DNA from: Enterovibrio paralichthyis
GTDB lineage: Bacteria > Pseudomonadota > Gammaproteobacteria > Enterobacterales > Vibrionaceae
Assembly: GCF_019209835.1 (NCBI RefSeq)
Contig: NZ_JAHUTS010000022.1
Span: 6,559 to 70,558, forward strand
Direction: 5' to 3'
DNA: 64,000 nucleotides
Shown in pieces: positions 35,902-43,560 of the stretch (the first letter of the stretch is position 1; each line of letters starts with the position of its first letter). The notes below the pieces were generated by a model that saw nothing but the letters and a program-made list of their open reading frames with translations, did no database searches and had not been told where the DNA came from. The translations under genes were made by a program, and so were the position numbers.

Positions 35902-36141
35902 TTAACTTCTCCCTTTGCGCAACAGGGTGTCGAGTATATCGATATGCTCCGCCCAGTCCGCATCTTGGTGCATAGCCTCTTCGAGGAACTGGCGTTGACT
36001 TGGCGACCAGAAAGCCGCTTGCGCCAGACTCTCGTCATCAGAAAGGTGGTGGTTGGCTATAAATGTGTTGATAGCTTGGCTGTCAGCCGCTAATCCCAGC
36101 TGTTTAAACAGGTTTTCAAGATCATGGTTAAACACTTCCAT
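35902..36141 (-). CDS. DUF2789 family protein
   Basis: A 79-residue acidic helical protein beginning MEVFNHDLENLFKQLGL, the N-terminal signature I associate with DUF2789; function unknown. The ATG at 36141 has a perfect AGGAGGTG ribosome site 6 nt upstream, so the longer frame (to 36342, running into csrB control sequence) is rejected. Its promoter region is shared, back to back, with the upstream control region of the first csrB gene. Confidence 0.8.
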   Translation of the reverse strand: MEVFNHDLENLFKQLGLAADSQAINTFIANHHLSDDESLAQAAFWSPSQRQFLEEAMHQDADWAEHIDILDTLLRKGRS

Positions 36142-36204
36142 CGTGCACCTCCTGTGAATATTCCGACAGTATAGAAGCTGATACTGCCAGTCACCGTGGT
36201 TATC

Positions 36205-36222
36205 TGTGAGAGATCTCTTACG
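36205..36222 (+). promoter_or_regulatory. VarA/UvrY/GacA-type box upstream of csrB copy 1
   Basis: TGTGAGAGATCTCTTACG, close to the TGTAAGN6CTTACA palindrome bound by GacA-family response regulators ahead of Csr/Rsm RNA genes. It begins 187 bp before the inferred RNA start, about where the E. coli UvrY site lies relative to csrB. A matching box lies ahead of copy 2. Confidence 0.85.
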
Positions 36223-36270
36223 CGCAAGTAGGATTATCCTGTTTTTAGTGATGGCTAAATCGGTAGCTCC

Positions 36271-36293
36271 TGTATTTAAATTCTTTAAATACA
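36271..36293. promoter_or_regulatory. AT-rich 10-bp palindrome found only ahead of csrB copy 1
   Basis: TGTATTTAAA-TTC-TTTAAATACA, a perfect 10-bp inverted repeat with a 3-bp centre, between the VarA-type box and the csrB copy 1 promoter. Copy 2 has nothing like it at the same distance. It could be a binding site for a dimeric regulator or a hairpin; no regulator can be named. Confidence 0.5.
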
Positions 36294-36330
36294 GCTTGTT
36301 ACACGAACCTTCGTGTGGTGGGTGAAAAAA

Positions 36331-36346
36331 TGTGACCCTCATCAGT
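36331..36346 (+). promoter_or_regulatory. CRP-like site ahead of csrB copy 1
   Basis: TGTGACCCTCATCAGT matches the left CRP half-site fully and the right half at three of five positions. Its centre is 53.5 bp before the inferred start, the same as the stronger site ahead of copy 2. Confidence 0.4.
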
Positions 36347-36356
36347 AAGGGGAGGC

Positions 36357-36384
36357 TTGTTTAAGAAAACGGTTGGCGTAATCT
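36357..36384 (+). promoter_or_regulatory. promoter of csrB copy 1
   Basis: TTGTTT, 16 bp, TAATCT. The same two hexamers and spacing recur exactly ahead of copy 2 although the surrounding bases differ. The inferred start is 8 bp after the -10. Confidence 0.7.
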
Positions 36385-36391
36385 TTTGGGT

Positions 36392-36814
36392 GTCGGAAGG
36401 GAACTGACACACGGAACAGGAACTAACACCACGGACTTGGTCGCTCAGGATGAGCAGGTAATGCAAGGAATGTGTTGCCGGCAAGGAAAGCGGAATTAGG
36501 GACACGGATGGAACCGTTGCAGTAAGCAGGATGTTTACTGGTCAGGATGACACTTAGGACAACCCGGGATTGGGGGCTTAAGGAAATCACTTCAGGACGA
36601 AGTAAGGACACCCTCAGGAAGAGGATGAGAATCGAGAATCGGAATGCTCGATGGGTCATGGTAAGACCGAAGGACACCTCCAGGAAGGAGAGATAAGGAT
36701 TACGCTGAAGGAATCAGCTACTGATCAAGGACTGATGCAGGGAGCAAATTTCGTAGCCGGATAGCTGCAAGTAAGACCTCAAGGGCGCGACGAAAGTCGC
36801 GCCCGCTCTTTTTT
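36392..36814 (+). ncRNA. csrB: CsrB-type small RNA, copy 1
   Basis: Untranslated RNA of about 423 nt that sequesters the translational regulator CsrA. It contains about 30 GGA triplets on this strand (roughly 6-7 expected by chance), many as CAGGATG, AAGGACA or AGGAA in predicted hairpin loops, the CsrA recognition form. The 5' end GTCGGAAGGGAACTGAC resembles the GTCGACAGGGAGTCAGAC start of E. coli csrB, and the 3' end is a GC-rich terminator (GGGCGCGAC-GAAA-GTCGCGCCC, then T run). The position near syd and yqcC is the E. coli csrB locus. Open frames across it are antisense shadows. The 5' end is inferred from promoter spacing. Confidence 0.93.
36783..36814 (+). terminator. terminator of csrB copy 1
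   Basis: GGGCGCGAC-GAAA-GTCGCGCCC (9-bp perfect stem) followed by GCTCTTTTTT. Confidence 0.92.
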
Positions 36815-37039
36815 GTAGCGCTGCATTTCCCAAGCTTTTCTTCGCGGAGCGTTATCGCTTTTACCCCATCTTTGGTTTCTAATCTCTAATCTCTTGTCTC
36901 GCTCTTTGTTCTCTGCCTTTTCTGTCTCCACATCAAGAATATAACCACAAGCTGATAACAAATTAGCGATAAATGCTGATCCTCAACGGAAACGCCCAAA
37001 GTTGACGGTGCATTATTCGGTTGATATAGCTGACAGGCT
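36815..37039. other. spacer between the two csrB transcription units
   Basis: No gene that I can support. The first 120 bp are strongly pyrimidine-rich on the plus strand (runs such as TCTAATCTCTAATCTCTTG), with no counterpart ahead of copy 1. The leftward frame 36779-36961 starts well but runs through the csrB terminator and codes for an implausible charged peptide. Confidence 0.6.
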
Positions 37040-37057
37040 TGTGAGATATCTCTTACA
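37040..37057 (+). promoter_or_regulatory. VarA/UvrY/GacA-type box upstream of csrB copy 2
   Basis: TGTGAGATATCTCTTACA, a near-perfect palindrome like the box ahead of copy 1, starting 186 bp before the inferred RNA start (187 for copy 1). Confidence 0.85.
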
Positions 37058-37164
37058 TGAAGGTAAGAAACGACTGTTTTCAGTAGGGATAGTGGTAAAA
37101 GTCTTAAAAATAAAAGATTAAAATTCAATGGTTTGTGTGATTGTGTGATTGTGTGTTTGATAAG

Positions 37165-37180
37165 TGTGATGAGAATCACG
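37165..37180 (+). promoter_or_regulatory. CRP-like site ahead of csrB copy 2
   Basis: TGTGATGAGAATCACG matches TGTGAN6TCACA at nine of ten positions, centred 53.5 bp before the inferred start. Confidence 0.6.
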
Positions 37181-37190
37181 CTGAGGTTGG

Positions 37191-37218
37191 TTGTTTTGGA
37201 AATTGGTTCGCGTAATCT
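37191..37218 (+). promoter_or_regulatory. promoter of csrB copy 2
   Basis: TTGTTT, 16 bp, TAATCT, identical hexamers and spacing to copy 1. Confidence 0.7.
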
Positions 37219-37225
37219 TCTCGGT

Positions 37226-37648
37226 GTCGGAAGGGAACTGACACACGGAACAGGAACTAACACCACGGACTTGGTTGCTCAGGATGAGCAGGTAATGCAA
37301 GGAATGTGTTACCAGCAAGGAAAGCGGAATTAGGGACACGGATGGAACCGTAGCAGTAAGCAGGATGTTTACTGGTCAGGATGACACTTAGGACAACCCG
37401 GGATTGGGGGCTTAAGGAAATCACTTCAGGACGAAGTAAGGACACCCTCAGGACGAGGATGAGAGTCGAGAACTGGAATGCTCGATGGGTCATGGTAAGA
37501 CCGAAGGACACCTCCAGGAAGGAGAGATAAGGATTACGCTGAAGGAATCAGCTACTGATCAAGGATTGATGCAGGGAGCAAATTTCGTAGCCGGATAGCT
37601 GCAAGTAAGACCTTAAGGGCGCGACGAAAGTCGCGCCCGTTCTTTTTT
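37226..37648 (+). ncRNA. csrB2: CsrB-type small RNA, copy 2
   Basis: Second CsrB RNA, again 423 nt, starting 834 bp after copy 1 on the same strand. It differs from copy 1 at roughly a dozen positions (about 97% identical), nearly all outside GGA triplets, so the set of CsrA sites is essentially kept. It has its own VarA-type box, CRP-like site, promoter and terminator (GGGCGCGAC-GAAA-GTCGCGCCC, then GTTCTTTTTT), so it is an independent transcription unit rather than part of a long precursor. Transcription runs toward the leftward DUF3301 gene, whose stop lies 20 bp beyond the terminator. The symbol is descriptive. Confidence 0.93.
37617..37648 (+). terminator. terminator of csrB copy 2
   Basis: Same 9-bp stem and GAAA loop as copy 1, followed by GTTCTTTTTT. 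Confidence 0.92.
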
Positions 37649-37667
37649 CTGCGCCACAAACTTTTTC

Positions 37668-37979
37668 TTAATGGCCTTCTATCACTGGATACGCAGGCAT
37701 ATACATCTCCTGGATCCGCATTCCTTTCATCACGGCATAGCCCTGATAGCAATCAAGACCGTTCACTGAAAATTCAAAGTAATAGCGGGTCTGGATATTC
37801 AAAGGCCCTTTTGGCCAACCGAAAGAATGGCTTCCCCGCGCAATAGAAATAAGCTGTACATCGACCTGTTGGCAGCGGCGCTGGATAAAGCCTCTGGCCA
37901 ACTCACTCTGGCGACGTTGCTGCCAGAACAGACTGGCGGCAACGGCTATCAATAGAATCCACAGCAGATCGCTAATCAT
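37668..37979 (-). CDS. DUF3301 family membrane-anchored protein
   Basis: A 103-residue protein with one N-terminal membrane helix (about 3-19, ISDLLWILLIAVAASLFW), followed by a soluble domain with RGFIQRRCQQVDVQLISI and YYFEFSVNG, features I associate with DUF3301; function unknown. It starts 3 bp after the DUF3549 gene, so the two are co-transcribed. Confidence 0.8.
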   Translation of the reverse strand: MISDLLWILLIAVAASLFWQQRRQSELARGFIQRRCQQVDVQLISIARGSHSFGWPKGPLNIQTRYYFEFSVNGLDCYQGYAVMKGMRIQEMYMPAYPVIEGH

Positions 37980-37982
37980 GGC

Positions 37983-39020
37983 TCAGGCCTTCACGCTTTG
38001 TTGCAGTTGCTTGACTGCCTCAAGCAGTGTCGGTGAAGCAGCGCCGTGCAACAGTGACAACACCTGTGGACGCAGGGCTGGGATCATCACCAAATCCGCA
38101 ACCATTTGCTGGAAAAAAGCTTGATCGTTTTGTTCTGCCACGGCGATGAGGAACGTATCCAGCAAATCGCTTTGGCTGAGCGCCTGCCAGCAACGTCCGG
38201 CAATGGCAATCAACATTTCCCGGTGGCGAAGGGAAGGCTGTGCCAGAACAGTTTCAATGATCCGCTGTAACCTTGAAGATTCGGCACCTGCCAAAGCCCT
38301 GACATGGGCGGTAAGCAAAAACAGATCGGCTTCATTGCTAGCAAGCTGTGCCTGAATAGCGTCTTCGAGTCGCTCTGCCAGTGATGCGGGAACCGCGCAG
38401 TGCTCAAGACAACCCAATAACGCATATTTCGGGGTTTCCGGCATATTGGCAACCGCCTTGCGCAGGCGGGTAAGGTTATTGTGCTTGTCCATACGAGCGC
38501 AGAGGTCTGCAATACCCTGCAGGCCAACGCCCTGCCATTGCTCCCAGCCCAGCTCACCAGAGGTGTAGTGCTGCGCATGGTCATAATACTGGCTGGCAGG
38601 CTGGTTCAGGCGTGAGGTCAAAAAGGCATGGAAAATCGCCTTTTTGTCATCCTGCGGGTTGAAGGTATAGGGGTTGTTTGCCAGCTTCTCCTGCTCTTCC
38701 TCGGTCGGGGTTTTGTCCAGTGTTGCGCCCATAGCTTGTGCTACGTACTGGATAAAATCCCCCAGTGCGGCTTGGTTTAGTAACCCCCGCTCATCAAGTG
38801 GCATTTTGAGGAACCAAATCCACGGCGCTTGACCTGCCTGCCAAAAGGCGATGCCCAACTGAGCATGCTGTTGGATAGGGTAGGGATAGGGCGCGCGGTT
38901 TTCTTCAATGGCAACAAAATCCTTTTGGCTGATTTCTGTCACGCGGCGGCTGAGATCAAACACCAGATAATCACAGTTGGCTTGATCGAGAATGGCATGA
39001 AGAGAGAGCGAATTTTCCAT
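37983..39020 (-). CDS. DUF3549 family protein
   Basis: A 345-residue cytoplasmic protein. The first half contains SLSLHAILDQANCDYLVFDL and WIWFLKMPLDERG; the second half is helical and repeat-like (about 190-340). From memory it matches DUF3549, a gamma-proteobacterial family of unknown function. The ATG at 39020 is preferred over the longer frame to 39152 because the family begins at about this point. It is paired with the DUF3301 gene downstream and divergent from yqcC. Confidence 0.78.
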   Translation of the reverse strand: MENSLSLHAILDQANCDYLVFDLSRRVTEISQKDFVAIEENRAPYPYPIQQHAQLGIAFWQAGQAPWIWFLKMPLDERGLLNQAALGDFIQYVAQAMGATLDKTPTEEEQEKLANNPYTFNPQDDKKAIFHAFLTSRLNQPASQYYDHAQHYTSGELGWEQWQGVGLQGIADLCARMDKHNNLTRLRKAVANMPETPKYALLGCLEHCAVPASLAERLEDAIQAQLASNEADLFLLTAHVRALAGAESSRLQRIIETVLAQPSLRHREMLIAIAGRCWQALSQSDLLDTFLIAVAEQNDQAFFQQMVADLVMIPALRPQVLSLLHGAASPTLLEAVKQLQQSVKA

Positions 39021-39181
39021 AAAACTTCTATTGCTGTTGCCACTGCTGGCGGTAAATAAGAAAGGCATCAGTATATCAGCCGTAATTCTGGATGCGGAGT
39101 TTTCACCGCCTCCTGTGTTTTTTGATATGCTTGCGCGAACCTGAAATTTCAACCCATGCTGCTAAAGAAGAGAGCATTATC

Positions 39182-39508
39182 ATGAACCAACACCAAAAAG
39201 TCGGCGTGTTGCTGGTGCAGTTACAGGATGCCCTTGAGCAACATGGTTACTGGCAACCGACACCGCCTTCTGAAGACAAACTGGCCAGCACTGAGCCATT
39301 TGCCATTGATACCCTGTCTTGTACCGAGTGGCTGCAATGGATTTTTCTGCCAAAGATGCAATTTTTGGTCGAACACAACTTTCCGCTTCCGCAGGCTTTT
39401 TCCATTTCACCCTACGTGGAAGAGGCGTTGAAAGGTGCTGAAGGCGGGCAGGCTATTACCCAGGTGTCGGTAGATATCGACGCTTTGTTCAGTCACGCAT
39501 CACAGTAA
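39182..39508 (+). CDS. yqcC: YqcC family protein
   Basis: A 108-residue helical protein of the YqcC family (CTEWLQWIFLPKMQFLVE, then FSISPYVEEAL), function unknown. It starts at the ATG at 39182 and ends 6 bp before truC; the yqcC-truC pair is conserved in E. coli, where yqcC also neighbours csrB. Confidence 0.9.
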   Translation: MNQHQKVGVLLVQLQDALEQHGYWQPTPPSEDKLASTEPFAIDTLSCTEWLQWIFLPKMQFLVEHNFPLPQAFSISPYVEEALKGAEGGQAITQVSVDIDALFSHASQ

Positions 39509-39514
39509 GTCATT

Positions 39515-40294
39515 ATGCAATTAGAAAACATGCCATCAGAAGAAGTGCGGTTGGAAGCACCGGAAAAAGTAGAACTTGAGATACTGTATCGCGATGAATG
39601 GTTAGTCGCGGTCAACAAACCGTCCGGCATGCTGGTCCACCGCTCCTGGCTCGATAAAGCAGAAACGCGCTTTGTGATGCAAACCCTGCGTGATCAGATT
39701 GGCCAGCATGTGTTTCCGCTGCACCGTCTGGATCGCCCAACATCCGGTGTGTTGCTGTTTGCCCTGTCTTCTGAAATGGCCTCACAGATGATGCCAAAGT
39801 TTGCCGGTCGTGATATCCACAAAACCTACCATGCAGTTGTACGTGGTTGGGTAAAAGAAGGGGCGACGCTCGATTATCCGCTCAAAGAAGAGTTGGATAA
39901 GGTCGCTGACAAGTTCGCTACCGCAGAGCCAGAGGCGAAAGAGGCCATTACTGAATATCAGCCTGTTGCCTATGCGGAACTGCCAATCCCAATGGGGCGC
40001 TACCAAAGCTGCCGTTACACGCTGGTGGAAATGAAGCCGCATACTGGGCGAAAGCATCAGCTTCGACGTCATATGCACCACTTGAGTCACCACATTGTCG
40101 GTGATGTAAACCATGGCGATGGCAGACACAACCGCTTGTTTAGACAAGAATTTGACTGTCACCAATTGCTTTTACATGCATCACGTACGGAGTTTTTGCA
40201 TCCGGTCACTGGAGAGCCATTGGTGATTGAAGCCAAAGTTGACCCTGTCTGGCGACGTGTGCTCGACGGCCTTGGCTGGCAGGAGTTGTTGTAA
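39515..40294 (+). CDS. truC: tRNA pseudouridine-65 synthase
   Basis: RluA-family pseudouridine synthase modifying U65 of tRNA-Ile and tRNA-Asp in E. coli. It has 259 residues; the catalytic Asp is in PLHRLDRPTSGVLLF (about residue 73). The start at 39515 gives an N-terminal tail of about 20 residues before the core; an ATG at 39530 is an alternative. In E. coli a flavodoxin gene (yqcA) follows; here there is a terminator and then the leftward DUF3461 gene. Confidence 0.93.
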   Translation: MQLENMPSEEVRLEAPEKVELEILYRDEWLVAVNKPSGMLVHRSWLDKAETRFVMQTLRDQIGQHVFPLHRLDRPTSGVLLFALSSEMASQMMPKFAGRDIHKTYHAVVRGWVKEGATLDYPLKEELDKVADKFATAEPEAKEAITEYQPVAYAELPIPMGRYQSCRYTLVEMKPHTGRKHQLRRHMHHLSHHIVGDVNHGDGRHNRLFRQEFDCHQLLLHASRTEFLHPVTGEPLVIEAKVDPVWRRVLDGLGWQELL

Positions 40295-40295
40295 T

Positions 40296-40322
40296 AAAAA
40301 AACCGCCGTCGGCGGTTTTTTT
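40296..40322. terminator. bidirectional terminator after truC
   Basis: AAAAAAACCGCC-GTC-GGCGGTTTTTTT, serving truC and the convergent DUF3461 gene. Confidence 0.9.
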
Positions 40323-40347
40323 AATGCTTGTTACCAGATGGTTGCCG

Positions 40348-40725
40348 TTAGAGTTTTTCCAGATCCGATTCGATCTCGGCGATCTTGCTGGCCACCACTT
40401 TTTCCAGGTGACGGAGGTCGTGAAGGATCTTCTTCTTCACGTCGTGCTCGTTTTGCTCCGCACGTACAATTTTATCCAGCTCATCTACAACCAGAGACAG
40501 GCTGCGGTTGATTTCAGTCACCTGACGGAAGCGGCCGCTACCGCTGTCTACGACCACATTTTTACGCTGGCGCGGATATTTGAACTTCACGCTTTTTGCG
40601 AACAGCTCGCCTTTGGCTTTGTGAAAATAGATCTTCAGCGTGTCTGAATTGGCTTCCTGGCGAAGTGTGTAACGTTCGATGTTTTCCGGATGTTCTACGC
40701 CGATGTTTTTTAGATTTTCATACAT
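40348..40725 (-). CDS. DUF3461 family protein
   Basis: A 125-residue cytoplasmic protein; the core LRQEANSDTLKIYFHKAKGE, then FAKSVKFKYPRQRKN and the C-terminal helix (DLRHLEKVVASKIAEIESDL) match DUF3461. Function unknown. It lies alone between truC and glnD, convergent with truC. Confidence 0.88.
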   Translation of the reverse strand: MYENLKNIGVEHPENIERYTLRQEANSDTLKIYFHKAKGELFAKSVKFKYPRQRKNVVVDSGSGRFRQVTEINRSLSLVVDELDKIVRAEQNEHDVKKKILHDLRHLEKVVASKIAEIESDLEKL

Positions 40726-40856
40726 AACTGCCGCCTTATTTTTGCAATCAGACTACTTTTTCAATCACTTATTGTTCACTTTAGCAGCAGTCCGAAATCC
40801 CCCCAATAACCGCACTGATCAAAGTCTGAGACTTGTGGTCAAGATCGCTTAATGTG

Positions 40857-40882
40857 CTGCCAGACGGAAGGGGTCTGGCAGC
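40857..40882 (-). other. hairpin downstream of glnD
   Basis: GCTGCCAGAC / GTCTGGCAGC, 10-bp perfect stem with GGAAGG loop, 9 bp past the glnD stop. It lacks a U run on the transcribed strand (ACATTAAG follows), so it may protect the 3' end or terminate weakly. Confidence 0.55.
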
Positions 40883-40890
40883 AAATAGCA

Positions 40891-43512
40891 TCAGTGGGCG
40901 TCACTTAAAGTATCAAATAGTGCTTCGCGCAGCGCCTGCTGGGCTTCATCAGACAGCGCCTGTCGCTCACCGTCGGTCACAATGAAGAAGTCTTCTGCAC
41001 GCTCCCCAATGGTGGTGATCTTGGCTGCCTGTAATGATACGCCCTGACGGGCAAAAACCGCCCCGACCCTTGCCAGCAGCCCCGGTGTATCCAGTGCGAC
41101 CAGTTCCAACAAGGTGCGACGTCCGGTGCGGGTTGGCAGGAAAGAAACCTGGGTTTTTACATTGAATGCCATCAATTTGCGCGATGCGCGCTTCACCGGA
41201 ATGGTAATCGCCCCGTCCTGAATCAGGGCGTGTGCGACCCCTTCGCGGATTTTTTCGTGCCGATCGTGGGGGATCGCTTTGTTGTTGGCATCCAGCACCA
41301 TAAAGGTATCAAGGGCAAAGCCGTCTTTACTGGTCATGATCTGGGCGTCATGAACACTGAGATTTTTCTTGTCCAGCGCCGCTACCACACGGGCAAACAG
41401 ACTTGGTTTGTCCTGGCTGTATACGAATATCTCAGTGCCGCCCCGGGTGGCATTTTTACTTACAAGCACCAAAGGCTCATCGCTTTGATGCGCGAGGATA
41501 TGCTCGCTGTGCCAGGCAATTTGCTTGTGGGTGTGACGCAGGAAATAGTCGGCTTTGAAGCGTTGCCACAAGAGCTCAATTTCTCGCGGCGTGTGACCGT
41601 GTTTTCTCAGCAGTGCCGAGGCCAGTTGCTGGTTGTGACGGATACGCTCTCGGATATCCGGCGGGTTTTCCAGCCCACGGCGCAGTGCTTTCTGCGTCGA
41701 GTAGTAAAGCTCTGCCAGAAGGGTGCGTTTCCAACTGTTCCAAAGCTCAGGGTTGGTGGCGTTGATGTCTGCCACTGTCAGGCAAATCAGGTAATCAAGG
41801 CGCTCTTCGTCGCGCACGGTCTGGGCGAAATCGGTGATCACTTCCGGATCATAGATATCTCGTCGCTGCGCGGTCACTGACATCAGCAGGTGGTTGCCGA
41901 CAAGCCAGCTCACCAAATTGGCTTCCGGGCGCGAAAAACCGTGGTCGATACAGAACTCATACGCTTCAACAGCACCGATTTCTGAATGGTCGCCGCCGCG
42001 TCCTTTGCCGATATCGTGGAAAATCGCGGCCAGCAGCAAAAGCTCTGGCTTGGCAAGGCGCGGATAAACGTCGCAACAGATGGGATGGCGGTCGCGGTTT
42101 TCCTCAATGGTATAGCTGTGAATGTGTTTGAGCAGACGCACAGTGTGCTCATCCACGGTATAGGCGTGGAAAAGGTCAAACTGCATCTGGCCGACAATCT
42201 GACTCCACTGAGGCAGGTAGGCGGACATGACGCCGTGTTTGTGCATCAGTGGGAAAGCTTTGAACAGGGCATTAGGGTGCCTTGTCAGGGTGACAAACTT
42301 TTCTTTGGCTTCCGGGATATCACACAAGAATCGGTTGAGACGGCGGCGCGCGGTGCGAAGCTGGCGCAGGGTTGGTGCCGAGATAGATTCAATCGATTTG
42401 TCATTGGCAATATGCAGGAACATGTCCAGGATGGTTTCCGGCCGAGCCTGGAACAGTGCAGGTTTGCGCGCTTCTATCTGGCGGCCGTGGCGCTGAAAGT
42501 CGTTACTGAGGATCTCGATGGTTTTGCTGTCTGGTTCGTTTTCAATCGCCTGGGCGAAAAGCCGGATCAGCATTTTGTTAAGCTCAGAGACTCTGCCGAG
42601 GGTGCGGTAGAAGTCTTTCATCATCAGCTCAATGGCGCGGTTTCCTTCGCCCTGGTAGCCCAGCGATTCAGCGACGGAGGGCTGGTGTGCAAAGGTCAGA
42701 CGGTTGTCATAACGGCGAAGCTCAAGATGCAAGGCGAATCGGATACGCCACAGCATGGTCTGACACTCGTCCAGTTCGCGGAACTCTGCATCCGTGAGAA
42801 AGCCATATTTGCTCATTTCACGCAGGCTGGTGGCGCCGAAATGGCGACGGGCAATCCAGCTTAGGGTATGGATATCTCGCAGGCCGCCGGGGCTGGATTT
42901 GATGTCAGGCTCCAGATTGTAGGCGGTATCATGGTAGCGGGCGTGACGCTCTTTCTGCTCTTTGACTTTGGCTTTAAAAAACTTTTCGCTCGGCCAGAAC
43001 TGCTCTGAATGAACGCGGCTTTTCAATTCATTGAAAGTGCGCTCATTGCCGCAAAGCAGCCTTGCTTCCTGCAAGTTGGTCGCAACGGTCAGGTCATCCA
43101 GCCCGACATCAAAACATTCAGCCAGGGTGCGCACGCTGTGCCCCACTTCGAGCTTTAAATCCCACAGCAGGGTAAAAAATTCACTGATACGTGCCTGATA
43201 GTCTGTATCAATCCCACTTTCAGAAAGGATCAGCAGGTCGATGTCGGACAATGGGTGCAACTCGCGGCGACCATACCCGCCGACCGCAATCAACGCCAGG
43301 TTGGGGTGGTGGCTAAAGGCGAAGTGATGCCAAAGACGCGTTAGCAGCGCATCCATGTAGTCAGAACGCTCATAAACCAAATCGGTCACCAAGCCTTTAT
43401 CGAGAAAGATGCTCTTTTGCTGCTCGCTGAACAGGGCGAGTTGTTGCTTTAAAAAGGCGAGGTTGAGTTGGTCTTCGGTGAGATCGCGCGGGGAGAGCAA
43501 AACGTTGTCCAT
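40891..43512 (-). CDS. glnD: bifunctional [protein-PII] uridylyltransferase / uridylyl-removing enzyme
   Basis: Nitrogen sensor: uridylylates PII when glutamine is low and removes UMP when it is high. It has 873 residues (E. coli 890). Domains in order are the nucleotidyltransferase (about 30-330, with GGYGRRELHPLSDIDLL near 76-92), the HD hydrolase (about 430-600, IFHDIGKGRGGDHSEIG), and two C-terminal ACT domains (about 690-770 and 800-870) that bind glutamine. The gene starts 49 bp after map with a terminator-like hairpin between, so expression is probably partly independent. Confidence 0.96.
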   Translation of the reverse strand: MDNVLLSPRDLTEDQLNLAFLKQQLALFSEQQKSIFLDKGLVTDLVYERSDYMDALLTRLWHHFAFSHHPNLALIAVGGYGRRELHPLSDIDLLILSESGIDTDYQARISEFFTLLWDLKLEVGHSVRTLAECFDVGLDDLTVATNLQEARLLCGNERTFNELKSRVHSEQFWPSEKFFKAKVKEQKERHARYHDTAYNLEPDIKSSPGGLRDIHTLSWIARRHFGATSLREMSKYGFLTDAEFRELDECQTMLWRIRFALHLELRRYDNRLTFAHQPSVAESLGYQGEGNRAIELMMKDFYRTLGRVSELNKMLIRLFAQAIENEPDSKTIEILSNDFQRHGRQIEARKPALFQARPETILDMFLHIANDKSIESISAPTLRQLRTARRRLNRFLCDIPEAKEKFVTLTRHPNALFKAFPLMHKHGVMSAYLPQWSQIVGQMQFDLFHAYTVDEHTVRLLKHIHSYTIEENRDRHPICCDVYPRLAKPELLLLAAIFHDIGKGRGGDHSEIGAVEAYEFCIDHGFSRPEANLVSWLVGNHLLMSVTAQRRDIYDPEVITDFAQTVRDEERLDYLICLTVADINATNPELWNSWKRTLLAELYYSTQKALRRGLENPPDIRERIRHNQQLASALLRKHGHTPREIELLWQRFKADYFLRHTHKQIAWHSEHILAHQSDEPLVLVSKNATRGGTEIFVYSQDKPSLFARVVAALDKKNLSVHDAQIMTSKDGFALDTFMVLDANNKAIPHDRHEKIREGVAHALIQDGAITIPVKRASRKLMAFNVKTQVSFLPTRTGRRTLLELVALDTPGLLARVGAVFARQGVSLQAAKITTIGERAEDFFIVTDGERQALSDEAQQALREALFDTLSDAH

Positions 43513-43524
43513 TGTCGTCCTTGA

Positions 43525-43556
43525 TAAAAAAAGCCGGCTCGTGAGCCGACTTTTTA
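43525..43556 (-). terminator. terminator between map and glnD
   Basis: On the minus strand, AAGTCGGCTC-ACGA-GAGCC-type stem with one mismatch, followed by a run of seven T, between the map stop and the glnD start. Confidence 0.75.
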
Positions 43557-43560
43557 ATGA

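Larger units (their letters stand above)
36392..37648 (+). repeat. 834-bp-period tandem duplication carrying csrB
   Basis: The transcribed units at 36392-36814 and 37226-37648 are colinear, gap-free and about 97% identical. The upstream control regions are not alike in bulk and share only short blocks at matching distances. Confidence 0.9.

Noticed and set aside
36423..36677. Leftward 84-residue open frame within csrB copy 1, with a near twin at 37257-37511 in copy 2
   Set aside because: It lies antisense to a GGA-rich sRNA; the similarity of the two frames only reflects the duplicated RNA. No ribosome site supports them.
36779..36961. Leftward 60-residue frame with a lipoprotein-like start (MLSACGY)
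   Set aside because: It runs through the csrB copy 1 terminator and codes for a low-complexity charged peptide read from a purine-rich strand; no ribosome site.
37133..37161. TGTGTGAT repeats ahead of csrB copy 2 as a phase-variable tract
   Set aside because: Only about three imperfect units, too short for slipped-strand variation to be a confident reading.
36392..37648. CRISPR array or insertion sequence as the cause of the long repeat
   Set aside because: Only two long units with 834-bp period, no short spacers, no transposase and no terminal inverted repeats; each unit ends in a terminator and fits CsrB.
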